From assembly GCA_913062645.1 (NCBI GenBank), contig CAJXVW010000002.1:62001-126000 (forward strand): a stretch of 64,000 nt of DNA, written 5' to 3'. The stretch's first letter is position 1, and the number at the start of each line of letters is the position of its first letter. The translations under genes and the position numbers were made by a program. The notes under the pieces are model-generated. The model saw only the letters and a list, made by a program, of their open reading frames with translations, had not been told where the DNA came from and ran no database searches. Shown piece after piece: positions 39,204 through 46,442 of this stretch. Source of the DNA: an uncultured Mycoplasmatota bacterium. Its GTDB lineage: Bacteria > Bacillota_I > Bacilli_A > Izemoplasmatales > Izemoplasmataceae.

Positions 39204-40469
39204 ATGGACAACTACACTGCGAAGCGACTTCTGGACGGCAACATGACCAAGACGATGGGCTGCACCGACATCGGCGTGGTCGGTTACATTGCCTCGATCG
39301 GGGCATACATCCTGCGCAACAAGACGATTCGGTCGGTCGATCTCGTGATGAGCGAAGAACTCTACAAGAACAGCGTCAACGTCGGTGTTCCCGGTTTGCG
39401 CAAGAGCGGCCTCGACAAGGCGCTCGCCCTCGGCATTTTGCTGAAAAACCCCAAACAGCAACTCAGCGTCTTCGAAAGCGTCACCAACGATGACATCGCC
39501 AAAATCGACGAACTGCTGGCTGAAATCGACGTCACCATCTCCCATCGCAAGTTTCTCGACACCGTGTTGTACGAAGAACTGCACATCACCTCCGTCGAGG
39601 GCGACGAAGCCCGCATCGTCATCCGTGATTTCTACGACAACGTCGTCAGCGTCACCCGCAACGGCGAGGTGTTGAAAGAATTCGAACGCGATGCGCTCAT
39701 CGATCGCGTCCACAAATATCGCATCGCCTCCTACGATGAAGTTCTCGACTTTGTCGAAGCCGGCGATTTCACCGATCTCGACGACTTGTTCCGGATCGCC
39801 GACGAACAGTATCAAAGCGCTCGCGACGAGATTCAGAAAGAAGGCGGCGACTACCTCGTCGAGGATCTTCGCGACGCTCAGCGAACCTGTCTGTACGACC
39901 TCTCCAACTTCCTTCGCAAGCACATCACCGTCCCGTCTCGCAAGCGGATGCTTGGTGACATCTACACCGTCTATGGCGTCGCCGGCAGCGGCAACCTCGG
40001 CATCGGCACGCTGGTCACGCCGTTGTTCCTCGCCGACGCGTTCCAAGTCGATGCCGACACCAAACGGAAACTCGTCGTGTTGTCGTTCCTCACCAGCGTC
40101 TATGTCAAACAGGAGATGAGCGTCGTCACGGTGCTCTGCGGGACCGGTCATGCGACCGGCTGCGGCGCGGCCGCGACCACCGCGTTCGTCAAACAAGCCG
40201 ACCGCGAACAGATCAAGGAAGCGATCAACATGTACCTCGCCAGTTCGATGGGCGTGGTCTGCGACGGTGCGAAAGTATCGTGCACCTACAAGGTGTCGTT
40301 CGCCGCGATGAATGGGATGATCGCCGCCAAGACGGTTCTCGACCACCCCAACATGTGCGACGGCATCGGGCTCAACCGCCAGAGCGTCGACGAGACGATC
40401 AAGAATCTCGGCGTGCTCAACAACGAGATTCTCAACAACGCCAACAAAGGCATCATCGATCTGATATGA
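39204..40469 (+). CDS. L-cysteine desulfidase / serine dehydratase alpha-chain-like protein (UPF0597 family)
   Basis: The 421-residue product matches the CyuA/YhaM (UPF0597) family of Fe-S dehydratases. It has MGCTDIGVVGYIAS near the N-terminus (family GCTEP-like), GVAGSGNLGIG, GTGHATGCGAAAT and VCDGAKVSC. The conserved cysteines are expected to bind a [4Fe-4S] cluster. Characterised members split cysteine to sulfide, pyruvate and ammonia or dehydrate serine. ATG 39204 follows GAGGTGAG. It is a single-gene unit with its own promoter and terminator. Confidence 0.85.
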   Translation: MDNYTAKRLLDGNMTKTMGCTDIGVVGYIASIGAYILRNKTIRSVDLVMSEELYKNSVNVGVPGLRKSGLDKALALGILLKNPKQQLSVFESVTNDDIAKIDELLAEIDVTISHRKFLDTVLYEELHITSVEGDEARIVIRDFYDNVVSVTRNGEVLKEFERDALIDRVHKYRIASYDEVLDFVEAGDFTDLDDLFRIADEQYQSARDEIQKEGGDYLVEDLRDAQRTCLYDLSNFLRKHITVPSRKRMLGDIYTVYGVAGSGNLGIGTLVTPLFLADAFQVDADTKRKLVVLSFLTSVYVKQEMSVVTVLCGTGHATGCGAAATTAFVKQADREQIKEAINMYLASSMGVVCDGAKVSCTYKVSFAAMNGMIAAKTVLDHPNMCDGIGLNRQSVDETIKNLGVLNNEILNNANKGIIDLI

Positions 40470-40470
40470 A

Positions 40471-40500
40471 AAAAGCACCTTCGCGGGAAGGTGCTTTCTA
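40471..40500. terminator. Bidirectional terminator
   Basis: The stem AAAGCACCTT/AAGGTGCTTT with loop CGCGGG (40472-40497) lies between two convergent genes. Confidence 0.88.
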
Positions 40501-40501
40501 T

Positions 40502-41173
40502 TTACTGGATCCGGGCCATCGTGACGAGGGCGGAGAATACGTCCTTGTCATCATCCGGTGTGGAGTACTTGTCAAGGAGTGTCGAGATCGTGTCAACGAA
40601 CTCGTTGCGTTCCTCGGGAGTCATGTAGAGGTGACGGATTTGCGAGACCAGCTGGCCGCGTTCGCCTTTGGGTTTCGACTTGACGAAATCCCAGTGGGTG
40701 TTCAAGTCCTGCTTGAACTTTTCGATCGCGTGATCGACGCTGTGCTGGATGGCTTTGCTCTGGGCGATGTAGACGTCATTGGAGAGCGTGTTCGATTCGA
40801 ACATGATCGCATTGTACGGACTGTGATAGTACTTGGCGATGATGCCGTTGATGTTCTCCGTCTTGGCAAGCTCAAGAATCCCCGCTTTGATGAACTTCTG
40901 CACGTGGTAGTGGACCTTGGCGGGTTGGTCGCCCAACTTGTCGGCCACTTGTTTCACGGTCAGCGGTTCCTTGCTGCGGATGAAGGTTCCGAGAATTTTC
41001 TTGCGATACGGATCGAACACCAGTTTTACCTGTTCGTCCGATTGCAGCACGAGTTTTTTGAACTCTTTCACGGATTTCTTGATCTCTTCTTTGACTTCCT
41101 TGTTGATGCCGTCTTTCACGGACTTCCGGATCAGATCCTTCAGTTCTTGTTTCTTCGCTTGCTTGTCGTCCAT
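40502..41173 (-). CDS. ArsR-like winged-helix transcriptional regulator with N-terminal coiled coil
   Basis: The 223-residue protein starts with a charged coiled coil (residues 1-45, repeated KK/EE). A winged helix then follows: DPYRKKILGTFIRSKEPLTV, KQVADKLGDQPAKVHYHVQKF and IKAGILELAKTENING. This resembles ArsR/HTH_20 regulators that use a K-VHYH recognition helix. No metal-binding cysteines are visible. GGGGTGAT precedes the start. It follows a 40-residue gene in the same transcript, whose promoter carries an inverted repeat, so autoregulation is likely. Confidence 0.8.
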   Translation of the reverse strand: MDDKQAKKQELKDLIRKSVKDGINKEVKEEIKKSVKEFKKLVLQSDEQVKLVFDPYRKKILGTFIRSKEPLTVKQVADKLGDQPAKVHYHVQKFIKAGILELAKTENINGIIAKYYHSPYNAIMFESNTLSNDVYIAQSKAIQHSVDHAIEKFKQDLNTHWDFVKSKPKGERGQLVSQIRHLYMTPEERNEFVDTISTLLDKYSTPDDDKDVFSALVTMARIQ

Positions 41174-41211
41174 TCAAATCACCCCGTTGAGTTTGATCTC
41201 GCCGTCACTTG

Positions 41212-41334
41212 TTACTTTTTTGATGCAGTGTAGAGTAACCAATTGTAATTGATCGAATCCACCATGTTGACGTAGTTGGGATGGTTCTGTTCGTCCGGCA
41301 ATTTGCGGAAACGTTTCGCGTTGTTGTTGGTCAT
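41212..41334 (-). CDS. Small protein (40 residues) upstream of the HTH regulator
   Basis: The frame reads MTNNNAKRFRKLPDEQ, then NHPNYVNMVDSINYNWLL and ends KK. GAGGTGAT lies 4 nt before ATG 41334, an excellent ribosome binding site. The gap of 38 nt to the next gene has another GGGGTGAT. I do not recognise the family. Its conserved-looking translation signals and its position as first gene of the regulator transcript make it a likely real gene. It may be a co-regulator or target of the HTH protein. Confidence 0.6.
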   Translation of the reverse strand: MTNNNAKRFRKLPDEQNHPNYVNMVDSINYNWLLYTASKK

Positions 41335-41389
41335 CCAAATCACCTCGTTCAATTTATTCGTACGTGTAAACTTCTTTATCGTACAACTT

Positions 41390-41419
41390 ATTTTACCATT
41401 AAAATTATTTTAATGTCAA
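41390..41419 (-). promoter_or_regulatory. Promoter with operator-like inverted repeat for the 40-aa/HTH operon
   Basis: -35 TTGACA (41414-41419), 18-bp spacer, -10 TAAAAT (41390-41395). The spacer contains ATTAAAAT-A-ATTTTAAT (41398-41414), an 8-1-8 inverted repeat, a natural repressor site. Confidence 0.75.
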
Positions 41420-41480
41420 GTATTTTTGCACGATTTTTGATTTTTTTTTGCACTTATGCCATAAAACGGCTTTCTTGCGC

Positions 41481-41507
41481 AAAAAAAGAGTAGGCTTGCG
41501 CCTACTC
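41481..41507 (-). terminator. Terminator of the 254-residue protein gene
   Basis: The stem GAGTAGGC-GCAA-GCCTACTC (41488-41507) is followed by TTTTTTTGCG on the minus strand. Confidence 0.88.
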
Positions 41508-42266
41508 TGCGAGTACGTATTCTTTGTATTCGTCCTTGTTCTCGAGAACGAAGAAGCGGATCTGGTATTTGAGGATCAGTTTGCCGAGGAACGAGTTGGG
41601 ATCGGTGTGCAGCAGTTCCTTGCGCGCTTCAGAGTCTTCAAACAACAAGATCGCCGGGGTAATGTCCTGACGATGATGCTTGAAGCGGAACTTGTTGTTC
41701 TGGGCTGTCTTGTACTCCTCGAGCAGCTTGGTGCGGCTGATCATGTTGAGGTATGTGATGACCTGAAGGACGATCCGGTGCAAGGGATCCTTGGCACCCT
41801 GTTTCAACGCTTCAATCAAGTACACATGATCCCCGGTCTCGGTCAACAGATCGAAGGTTCCGAGGTTGAAATGTCCGCTCTTGTCGACGGGGACGTCATA
41901 ATCGACGACGCGGCCGATCTGGGGATCGACGAACCCATCTTCCTTCTTGCGATTGATGGCGTAGATCTGGCGGCACATGTGCTGCACCTGTTCGCGGTCC
42001 GTCAAGGTCTTGACAACGTATTTGTTGGGATCGGGCGCGGCACCGTCGAACGTGCCGTCATGGTCCTCGATCACATAGGATTCATGTTTGGACAGGAGTT
42101 CATCGCGCTTGTCCTTGAAATCGATGCGCGAAAACGAAATGTGATTGTCGATGCATGCCTGACGAATGACCACGCAGGCATCTTGTCCGTCTTCGGTCTT
42201 CTTCTGACCGAATGCATCGTAAATGGAGTGGATGGGAACGATCTTGTCCCCGACTTTGAGATTCAT
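41502..42266 (-). CDS. Uncharacterised 254-residue protein, possible PD-(D/E)xK-like fold
   Basis: I do not recognise the family. It has no signal peptide or membrane helix. The middle part GTFDLLTETGDHVYLIEALK, followed by RIVLQVITYLNMI, resembles the D...E-x-K...Q order of PD-(D/E)xK nuclease folds, but the E-A-L-K spacing is off by one residue. The C-terminus (LGKLILKYQIRFFVLEN) resembles domains that query a cellular partner. A strong terminator follows. It is a single-gene unit between the HTH operon and the LOG-family gene. Confidence 0.6.
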   Translation of the reverse strand: MNLKVGDKIVPIHSIYDAFGQKKTEDGQDACVVIRQACIDNHISFSRIDFKDKRDELLSKHESYVIEDHDGTFDGAAPDPNKYVVKTLTDREQVQHMCRQIYAINRKKEDGFVDPQIGRVVDYDVPVDKSGHFNLGTFDLLTETGDHVYLIEALKQGAKDPLHRIVLQVITYLNMISRTKLLEEYKTAQNNKFRFKHHRQDITPAILLFEDSEARKELLHTDPNSFLGKLILKYQIRFFVLENKDEYKEYVLAE

Positions 42267-42357
42267 ATGAAATCACCAACCTTTAATATATTGTACCACA
42301 ACTCGAGTCATTAGTGAACGAAAGTTATCGGAAAATGGCGAAGGAAAATCGGGACGC

Positions 42358-42930
42358 CTACCGATCGGCCTTCATCACGATTTGGTGGTGGTACTTGTCG
42401 TACTGGTCCACCGTCTTGGCGATGATTTCCATCAGTTCCTCCGCCGTCGAGACGGCGTAGATGTAATCATCGAAATCGTAACGCGTCCGGTGATCCAGTT
42501 TGCTTCCCGCGACCTTGGCGCTCCACCCGCTGACGCCGGTGAATGCGGCGATCGGCCGGTACAGCATCCACGCGCTGCAGATCTCGGCCAGCGTGCCGGC
42601 TCCACCGCCGATCGCGACAACGAAGTCGGCGTTGGCGACGAGGCTTGCGCGATTGATGTCAAGACCGGTGGGAACGACGATGTCGGCCAGTTGGTTGCTC
42701 GCCGTTTTGTCAAACGACGGCACGAACGCGATCAGATCGCCTTCCTGGTAGTTCGCACTGCTGCGGGCGCCACGACTCACGGCGTTCATGATGCCGCCCA
42801 TGCCGCCGCTTTGAATGCGGTAGCCGGCGTCAATCAACGCTTTGCCGACCGCTTGCGCAAGGTGATCCTTTGTTCCACCTGATTCGATGCTGTTGTCGCC
42901 GATCACGGCGACGATTCGTTTGCTGTTCAA
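42358..42930 (-). CDS. LOG-family / TIGR00725-like nucleotide-binding protein
   Basis: The 190-residue Rossmann-like protein has VAVIGDNSIESGGTKD, SGGMGGIMNAVSRGA and AIGGGAGTLAEICSAW, the last corresponding to the PGGxGTxxE motif of LOG-type proteins. Here Pro is replaced by Gly. Relatives cleave cytokinin-type ribotides or bind molybdopterin-like ligands (MoCo carrier proteins); the substrate here is unknown. The start is TTG 42930 after AAGGAG. Confidence 0.8.
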   Translation of the reverse strand: MNSKRIVAVIGDNSIESGGTKDHLAQAVGKALIDAGYRIQSGGMGGIMNAVSRGARSSANYQEGDLIAFVPSFDKTASNQLADIVVPTGLDINRASLVANADFVVAIGGGAGTLAEICSAWMLYRPIAAFTGVSGWSAKVAGSKLDHRTRYDFDDYIYAVSTAEELMEIIAKTVDQYDKYHHQIVMKADR

Positions 42931-42984
42931 CTCGCATCATCTCCTTGCTTCCATTGTAGCACAACATTGTCCCGCAGATACGAT

Positions 42985-43010
42985 AAAAAAAAGCCGCGAG
43001 CGGCTTTTTT
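42985..43010 (-). terminator. Terminator of the lipoprotein gene
   Basis: The stem AAAAAAGCCG/CGGCTTTTTT with loop CTCG (42987-43010), minus strand. Confidence 0.85.
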
Positions 43011-43417
43011 CATTCAAACAAATCGCGGGTCGCCTGCGTGTAGGTGAGCACGACCGTGTTGCCGTCCTGGTAGACCAGCTGGCCTTCGTCGTCCTCGCCG
43101 GTGAACGCATCGTACACCGAACTGGCGTCTTCGGCATCGTCAAGACCGATGACCTGGACCCAGTTGTCGCCATCCTGATATCCGATGTAGAGTGCGGTGA
43201 CCGTAAGATCAAGGCCAAAATCACCAAGCGTGTTCTCCGAAAAGTACGTCCGTGCGTCCGCATCGTGCTCGGTCAGTTCGTATCCGGCGTTTTCCAAAAT
43301 CGTAACGATGTCGGCCGTCGTATCCTGACCGCCATCCAGTCCCCGGCCACCATCATCACAGGCGGCGAGACCGAAGATGGCAAACAGCAGGGTGAATCCA
43401 ATCAACAAACGTTTCAT
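43010..43417 (-). CDS. Small acidic lipoprotein of unknown function
   Basis: The 135-residue product begins MKRLLIGFTLLFAIFGLAAC, a clear lipoprotein signal with LAAC lipobox. The mature part is acidic, with a predicted alpha/beta domain (TADIVTILENAGYELTEHD, VQVIGLDDAEDASSVYDAF). ATG 43417 follows AGGAGG. No family is recognised. It should be anchored to the membrane surface by Lgt, which is encoded nearby. Confidence 0.8.
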   Translation of the reverse strand: MKRLLIGFTLLFAIFGLAACDDGGRGLDGGQDTTADIVTILENAGYELTEHDADARTYFSENTLGDFGLDLTVTALYIGYQDGDNWVQVIGLDDAEDASSVYDAFTGEDDEGQLVYQDGNTVVLTYTQATRDLFE

Positions 43418-43488
43418 GTGTCCTCCTAGGTTGTATGTATTTTCCTTAATTATAACACAGTTCAATCTGGAGTCGATGAAATCTTACA

Positions 43489-43514
43489 AAAACGGACGCC
43501 AGCGCGTCCGTTGA
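43489..43514 (-). terminator. Terminator of the CPBP protease gene
   Basis: The stem AACGGACGC/GCGTCCGTT with loop GCTG (43491-43512) is followed by TTTG. Confidence 0.8.
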
Positions 43515-44318
43515 TCAATGCTTGATGGCATGTGTCGCCAGGGCCTGAACATCCTTGGGTTTGACGTGATCCAAGCGCCATAGATAATAGGCTGCCGCCA
43601 GGATCCCGACAACGATCGTCGACACGATCGTGACGGTATCGTAACGATCGGTGACCGACCCCAGTCGGAACAGAACCAGTCCGAAGAAGTTGTACAAGGC
43701 ATGCAGACCCATCGCATAGTAGATGTTCCTAGTCGCCACGAACACGACCGCCCAAAGCGCCCCCATCAACGATGAGTATCCGACTTGCTGTAACGTCGGC
43801 CACAGCGCTGCTCCTTGAAACAGGTTCAACAAATGGACGAAGCCAAACAGGACCGAAGACAGCACAATGGCCTGGAACAGACCGGTCTTGGTCTGCGGCA
43901 ACCGCTGAAGCAACACGATCAGCACCAAACCGCGGAACACCAGTTCTTCAAAGAATCCGACACTGAGACATTCCAAAACGAAGACCCAGATTGTCCATGA
44001 TGGTTCCACCAGTTCCGTGCGTCCGTTCACAAACGCGCTGATTGGAAAGTTGTTGATGGCCACCAGCACGCCCGGAACCATGATCAGAACCGCGGTCCAG
44101 GTCACGCCCGGGAACCGAAACAATCCACGATACCCGAACAGGAGGAGGACGATCACGAAGATCGCACCGCCGATCAGTCGCGCGATCGCATCGCCGAACA
44201 TCTCATTGGCCAATTCATTCTCAAACCAGCCGATGTCGACGAACTCGACAACGGCCATCACGGCCAGCCCCGCCGCAACCACGGCGATGGCGATCCAGTC
44301 GGTGCGCGTGCGCATCAT
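43515..44318 (-). CDS. CPBP-family intramembrane metalloprotease
   Basis: The 267-residue membrane protein has about seven to eight helices and the family motifs EELVFRG (catalytic Glu-Glu), FGFVHLLN (His) and a second LHALYNF. CPBP proteins (Abi/CAAX family) cleave prenylated or membrane substrates; some confer bacteriocin immunity. GGAGG precedes ATG 44318. It follows the lgt gene on the same strand but is separated by a terminator. Confidence 0.92.
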   Translation of the reverse strand: MMRTRTDWIAIAVVAAGLAVMAVVEFVDIGWFENELANEMFGDAIARLIGGAIFVIVLLLFGYRGLFRFPGVTWTAVLIMVPGVLVAINNFPISAFVNGRTELVEPSWTIWVFVLECLSVGFFEELVFRGLVLIVLLQRLPQTKTGLFQAIVLSSVLFGFVHLLNLFQGAALWPTLQQVGYSSLMGALWAVVFVATRNIYYAMGLHALYNFFGLVLFRLGSVTDRYDTVTIVSTIVVGILAAAYYLWRLDHVKPKDVQALATHAIKH

Positions 44319-44388
44319 CGATTCTCCTCCTTCGTTTGGATTCGCTGTACACTAATACAGTACCACACGTGCGCGTCATAGTAAAAGA

Positions 44389-44416
44389 AAAAGATGCCAG
44401 CAGTCTGACATCTTGA
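44389..44416 (-). terminator. lgt terminator
   Basis: The stem AAGATG-T-CAG/CTG-G-CATCTT with loop ACTG (44391-44414) is followed by TTTTTC on the minus strand. Confidence 0.75.
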
Positions 44417-44422
44417 CATGGA

Positions 44423-45217
44423 TTATTGATGCACGTGATTGTTCGGCTGATGGAAGGTCCGGTACAACAGATATCCACCAAGCAGAACCATCAGAACACT
44501 GAGAAACTGCGACGGGGTCGGAAAAACATTGTACTCGGTGGTGATGAGCGGGAACAGTTCGCCGCGGTCGTCACCACGAATGAACTCGATCGCAAACCGC
44601 CAGATACCGTACGAAACCAGATAGATCTGAACCTCGATGTTCTTGAACGTGTTCACCTTGTTGAGGGCGATGAACAGCAGGAACAGGAAGAACGCCTCGA
44701 ACAACTGTGTCGGATAGACGGCCTGGTCGGGATAGAGGTCGTGCGCATGACCACTGGGGAAGATGACGCCGAGGAAACTCTCGGTCGGGATTCCGAAACA
44801 ACACCCGGCGAAGAAACAGCCGATGCGTCCGAAAGCGTGCGCCAGCACGACGCCCGTGAGCGTTGCGTTCATGATCGTCTTCATGTCTTTGTTGTCGTCT
44901 TTGTAGAAGTACTTCATCAATACAACGAAGGCGACCACACCACCGATCAAACCACCGATGAAGGTGATTGAACCGAAGTCCAGTTCACCGGCCTGAATCG
45001 AATGAAAGATGCCATCGAACACCCAGCTTGACGCCAAGGCGAGAAACAGACTGATGACCAGGAGAATGCCGATGCGATTGGTCTGGGCACGATTGTAGCC
45101 GTTCTTCTCCAATCGATTCAGCACATAAAGCAACATGAAGAAACAACCGAGCACGATCATGACATCATACAGCGGTATCGTATAGCCGAACACCTCCGGC
45201 AGCAAAAATGGATACAT
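44423..45217 (-). CDS. lgt: Prolipoprotein diacylglyceryl transferase-like protein (Lgt)
   Basis: Lgt adds diacylglycerol to the lipobox cysteine of prolipoproteins. The 264-residue multispanning protein shows RIGCFFAGCCFGIPTESFLG and VYPTQLFEAFFLFLL, the pattern of the divergent LGT branch. The canonical RxGN motif is not clear, so a related transferase cannot be excluded. The window contains at least three lipoproteins that would be its substrates. Confidence 0.82.
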   Translation of the reverse strand: MYPFLLPEVFGYTIPLYDVMIVLGCFFMLLYVLNRLEKNGYNRAQTNRIGILLVISLFLALASSWVFDGIFHSIQAGELDFGSITFIGGLIGGVVAFVVLMKYFYKDDNKDMKTIMNATLTGVVLAHAFGRIGCFFAGCCFGIPTESFLGVIFPSGHAHDLYPDQAVYPTQLFEAFFLFLLFIALNKVNTFKNIEVQIYLVSYGIWRFAIEFIRGDDRGELFPLITTEYNVFPTPSQFLSVLMVLLGGYLLYRTFHQPNNHVHQ

Positions 45218-45377
45218 CGCACCAACTCCTTCTCTTACTTGCTACCATTGTACCACAGGAACGAGCGGATTTATAAACTGGATATGATTTTTCTATTTTG
45301 GAAGAAAACTTTCCAATGTAACATCGAGTATCCTTGTTCGCAACACCTACCATGGGATGTCTTCTCGGTAGAATGAA

Positions 45378-45402
45378 AAACAGACCGCAGGTGGCGGTCT
45401 GT
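45378..45402 (-). terminator. Terminator of the GH17 gene
   Basis: The stem ACAGACCGC-CACCT-GCGGTCTGT (45380-45402) is followed by TTTTTC on the minus strand. The rest of 45218-45409 contains no gene I can see. Confidence 0.85.
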
Positions 45403-45409
45403 CATGTAA

Positions 45410-46300
45410 TCATTTGCGGGTGCGGTCGACGTAGTAGATGCCCCAGTGCTTTTCCGGTTCATCGGGATGATTGCCGCCTTTCCACGGCTCGTCGAATGCT
45501 TCGAACAGATACACCAGCACATTATTGTCCTTGCCCCATGCGCTGATCTGAGCGTTGTAGATCCTCTGATTGGTTTCGTTCGCCCATTCCGCCTTGATCT
45601 TGTTGCCGTGGCTGCTGGTCGGCCAGCCGGTTTCGGTGATGATGGCCGGTTTGTCGGGATAGGCGTCGCGTACTTCCTGGTAATTACGGACAGCGACATC
45701 AAGCGCTTCTTCGATGGGCGAACCCTGCCACGCCGGATAGGTGTGCAGGCTGATGAAATCGACGGCGGCGGCGAGTGGTGCGAGATCGGCGATCCAGATC
45801 TGATATTCCTCGCAGTACGTCACCGGGGCCTTGATGTCGGCCTGGATCTGCTTGGTGATTTCGACCATGCGGTCGACCGCCAGGCGACGATTGCTCCAGG
45901 GCGAGCGGATTTCGTTGCCGATCGACACCGCTGAGACAATGTGTTCGTAGCGGTTGGCGAGATCGATGATTTCCTGGATGCGCTCCTCGTTATCCATCAC
46001 GTTTTCGGCGAGACGCTCCTCGGGATACACCCAGAAGTAGGGATGATCGACGTGGTTGATTTCCGCAGCGAGCGAGAGTCCAAGCATCACCTTGAAGTCC
46101 AGTTCGTGTTCATCGATCAACTCCAGCACGCGATAGGCATGCGGGGAACAGTCGTAGATGCGGAGATGGTAGAATTCGCCTTCGAGCAGTTTCAGGTCCT
46201 CGAGGATTTCTTCTTTGGACGGATACGTCTTATACCTGGGGTGCTGATTTTCACGGTAGCCGGAATAGTTGATGGCTGGTCGCTGTTCCAATCGTTTCAT
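45410..46300 (-). CDS. Glycoside hydrolase family 17 (beta-1,3-glucanase type)
   Basis: The 296-residue TIM-barrel protein has the two GH17 catalytic segments: SIGNEIRS (acid/base Glu) and IITETGWPTSS (nucleophile Glu), plus FISLHTYPAW. There is no signal peptide, so it is probably cytoplasmic and acts on imported oligosaccharides, for example laminarin fragments. A TATAAT lies at 46333-46338. It is not in an operon with the GH5 locus 5 kb away but probably shares substrates. Confidence 0.88.
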   Translation of the reverse strand: MKRLEQRPAINYSGYRENQHPRYKTYPSKEEILEDLKLLEGEFYHLRIYDCSPHAYRVLELIDEHELDFKVMLGLSLAAEINHVDHPYFWVYPEERLAENVMDNEERIQEIIDLANRYEHIVSAVSIGNEIRSPWSNRRLAVDRMVEITKQIQADIKAPVTYCEEYQIWIADLAPLAAAVDFISLHTYPAWQGSPIEEALDVAVRNYQEVRDAYPDKPAIITETGWPTSSHGNKIKAEWANETNQRIYNAQISAWGKDNNVLVYLFEAFDEPWKGGNHPDEPEKHWGIYYVDRTRK

Positions 46301-46389
46301 GGGTGATTCCCCCTCGTGTGTTGGCTGGTGTCATTATATCATGCCCACCCCATTCCCTCACAGCGATATGATTGAAAATGCGCAAACAA

Positions 46390-46421
46390 TAAATGGGAAT
46401 CCATTGCTGGATTCCCATTGC
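46390..46421 (-). terminator. Terminator of the large surface protein gene
   Basis: The stem AATGGGAATCCA-GCAA-TGGATTCCCATT (46392-46419), minus strand, ahead of a TTTATTG tract. Confidence 0.85.
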
Positions 46422-46442
46422 ATACTCGTTCTTGAATCACGG

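Noticed and set aside
38373-40478. A 701-codon frame that would fuse RlmB to a long N-terminal domain
   Set aside because: Only the last 235 residues match RlmB. The rest is antisense to the cysteine desulfidase-like gene, and ATG 39080 has its own ribosome binding site.
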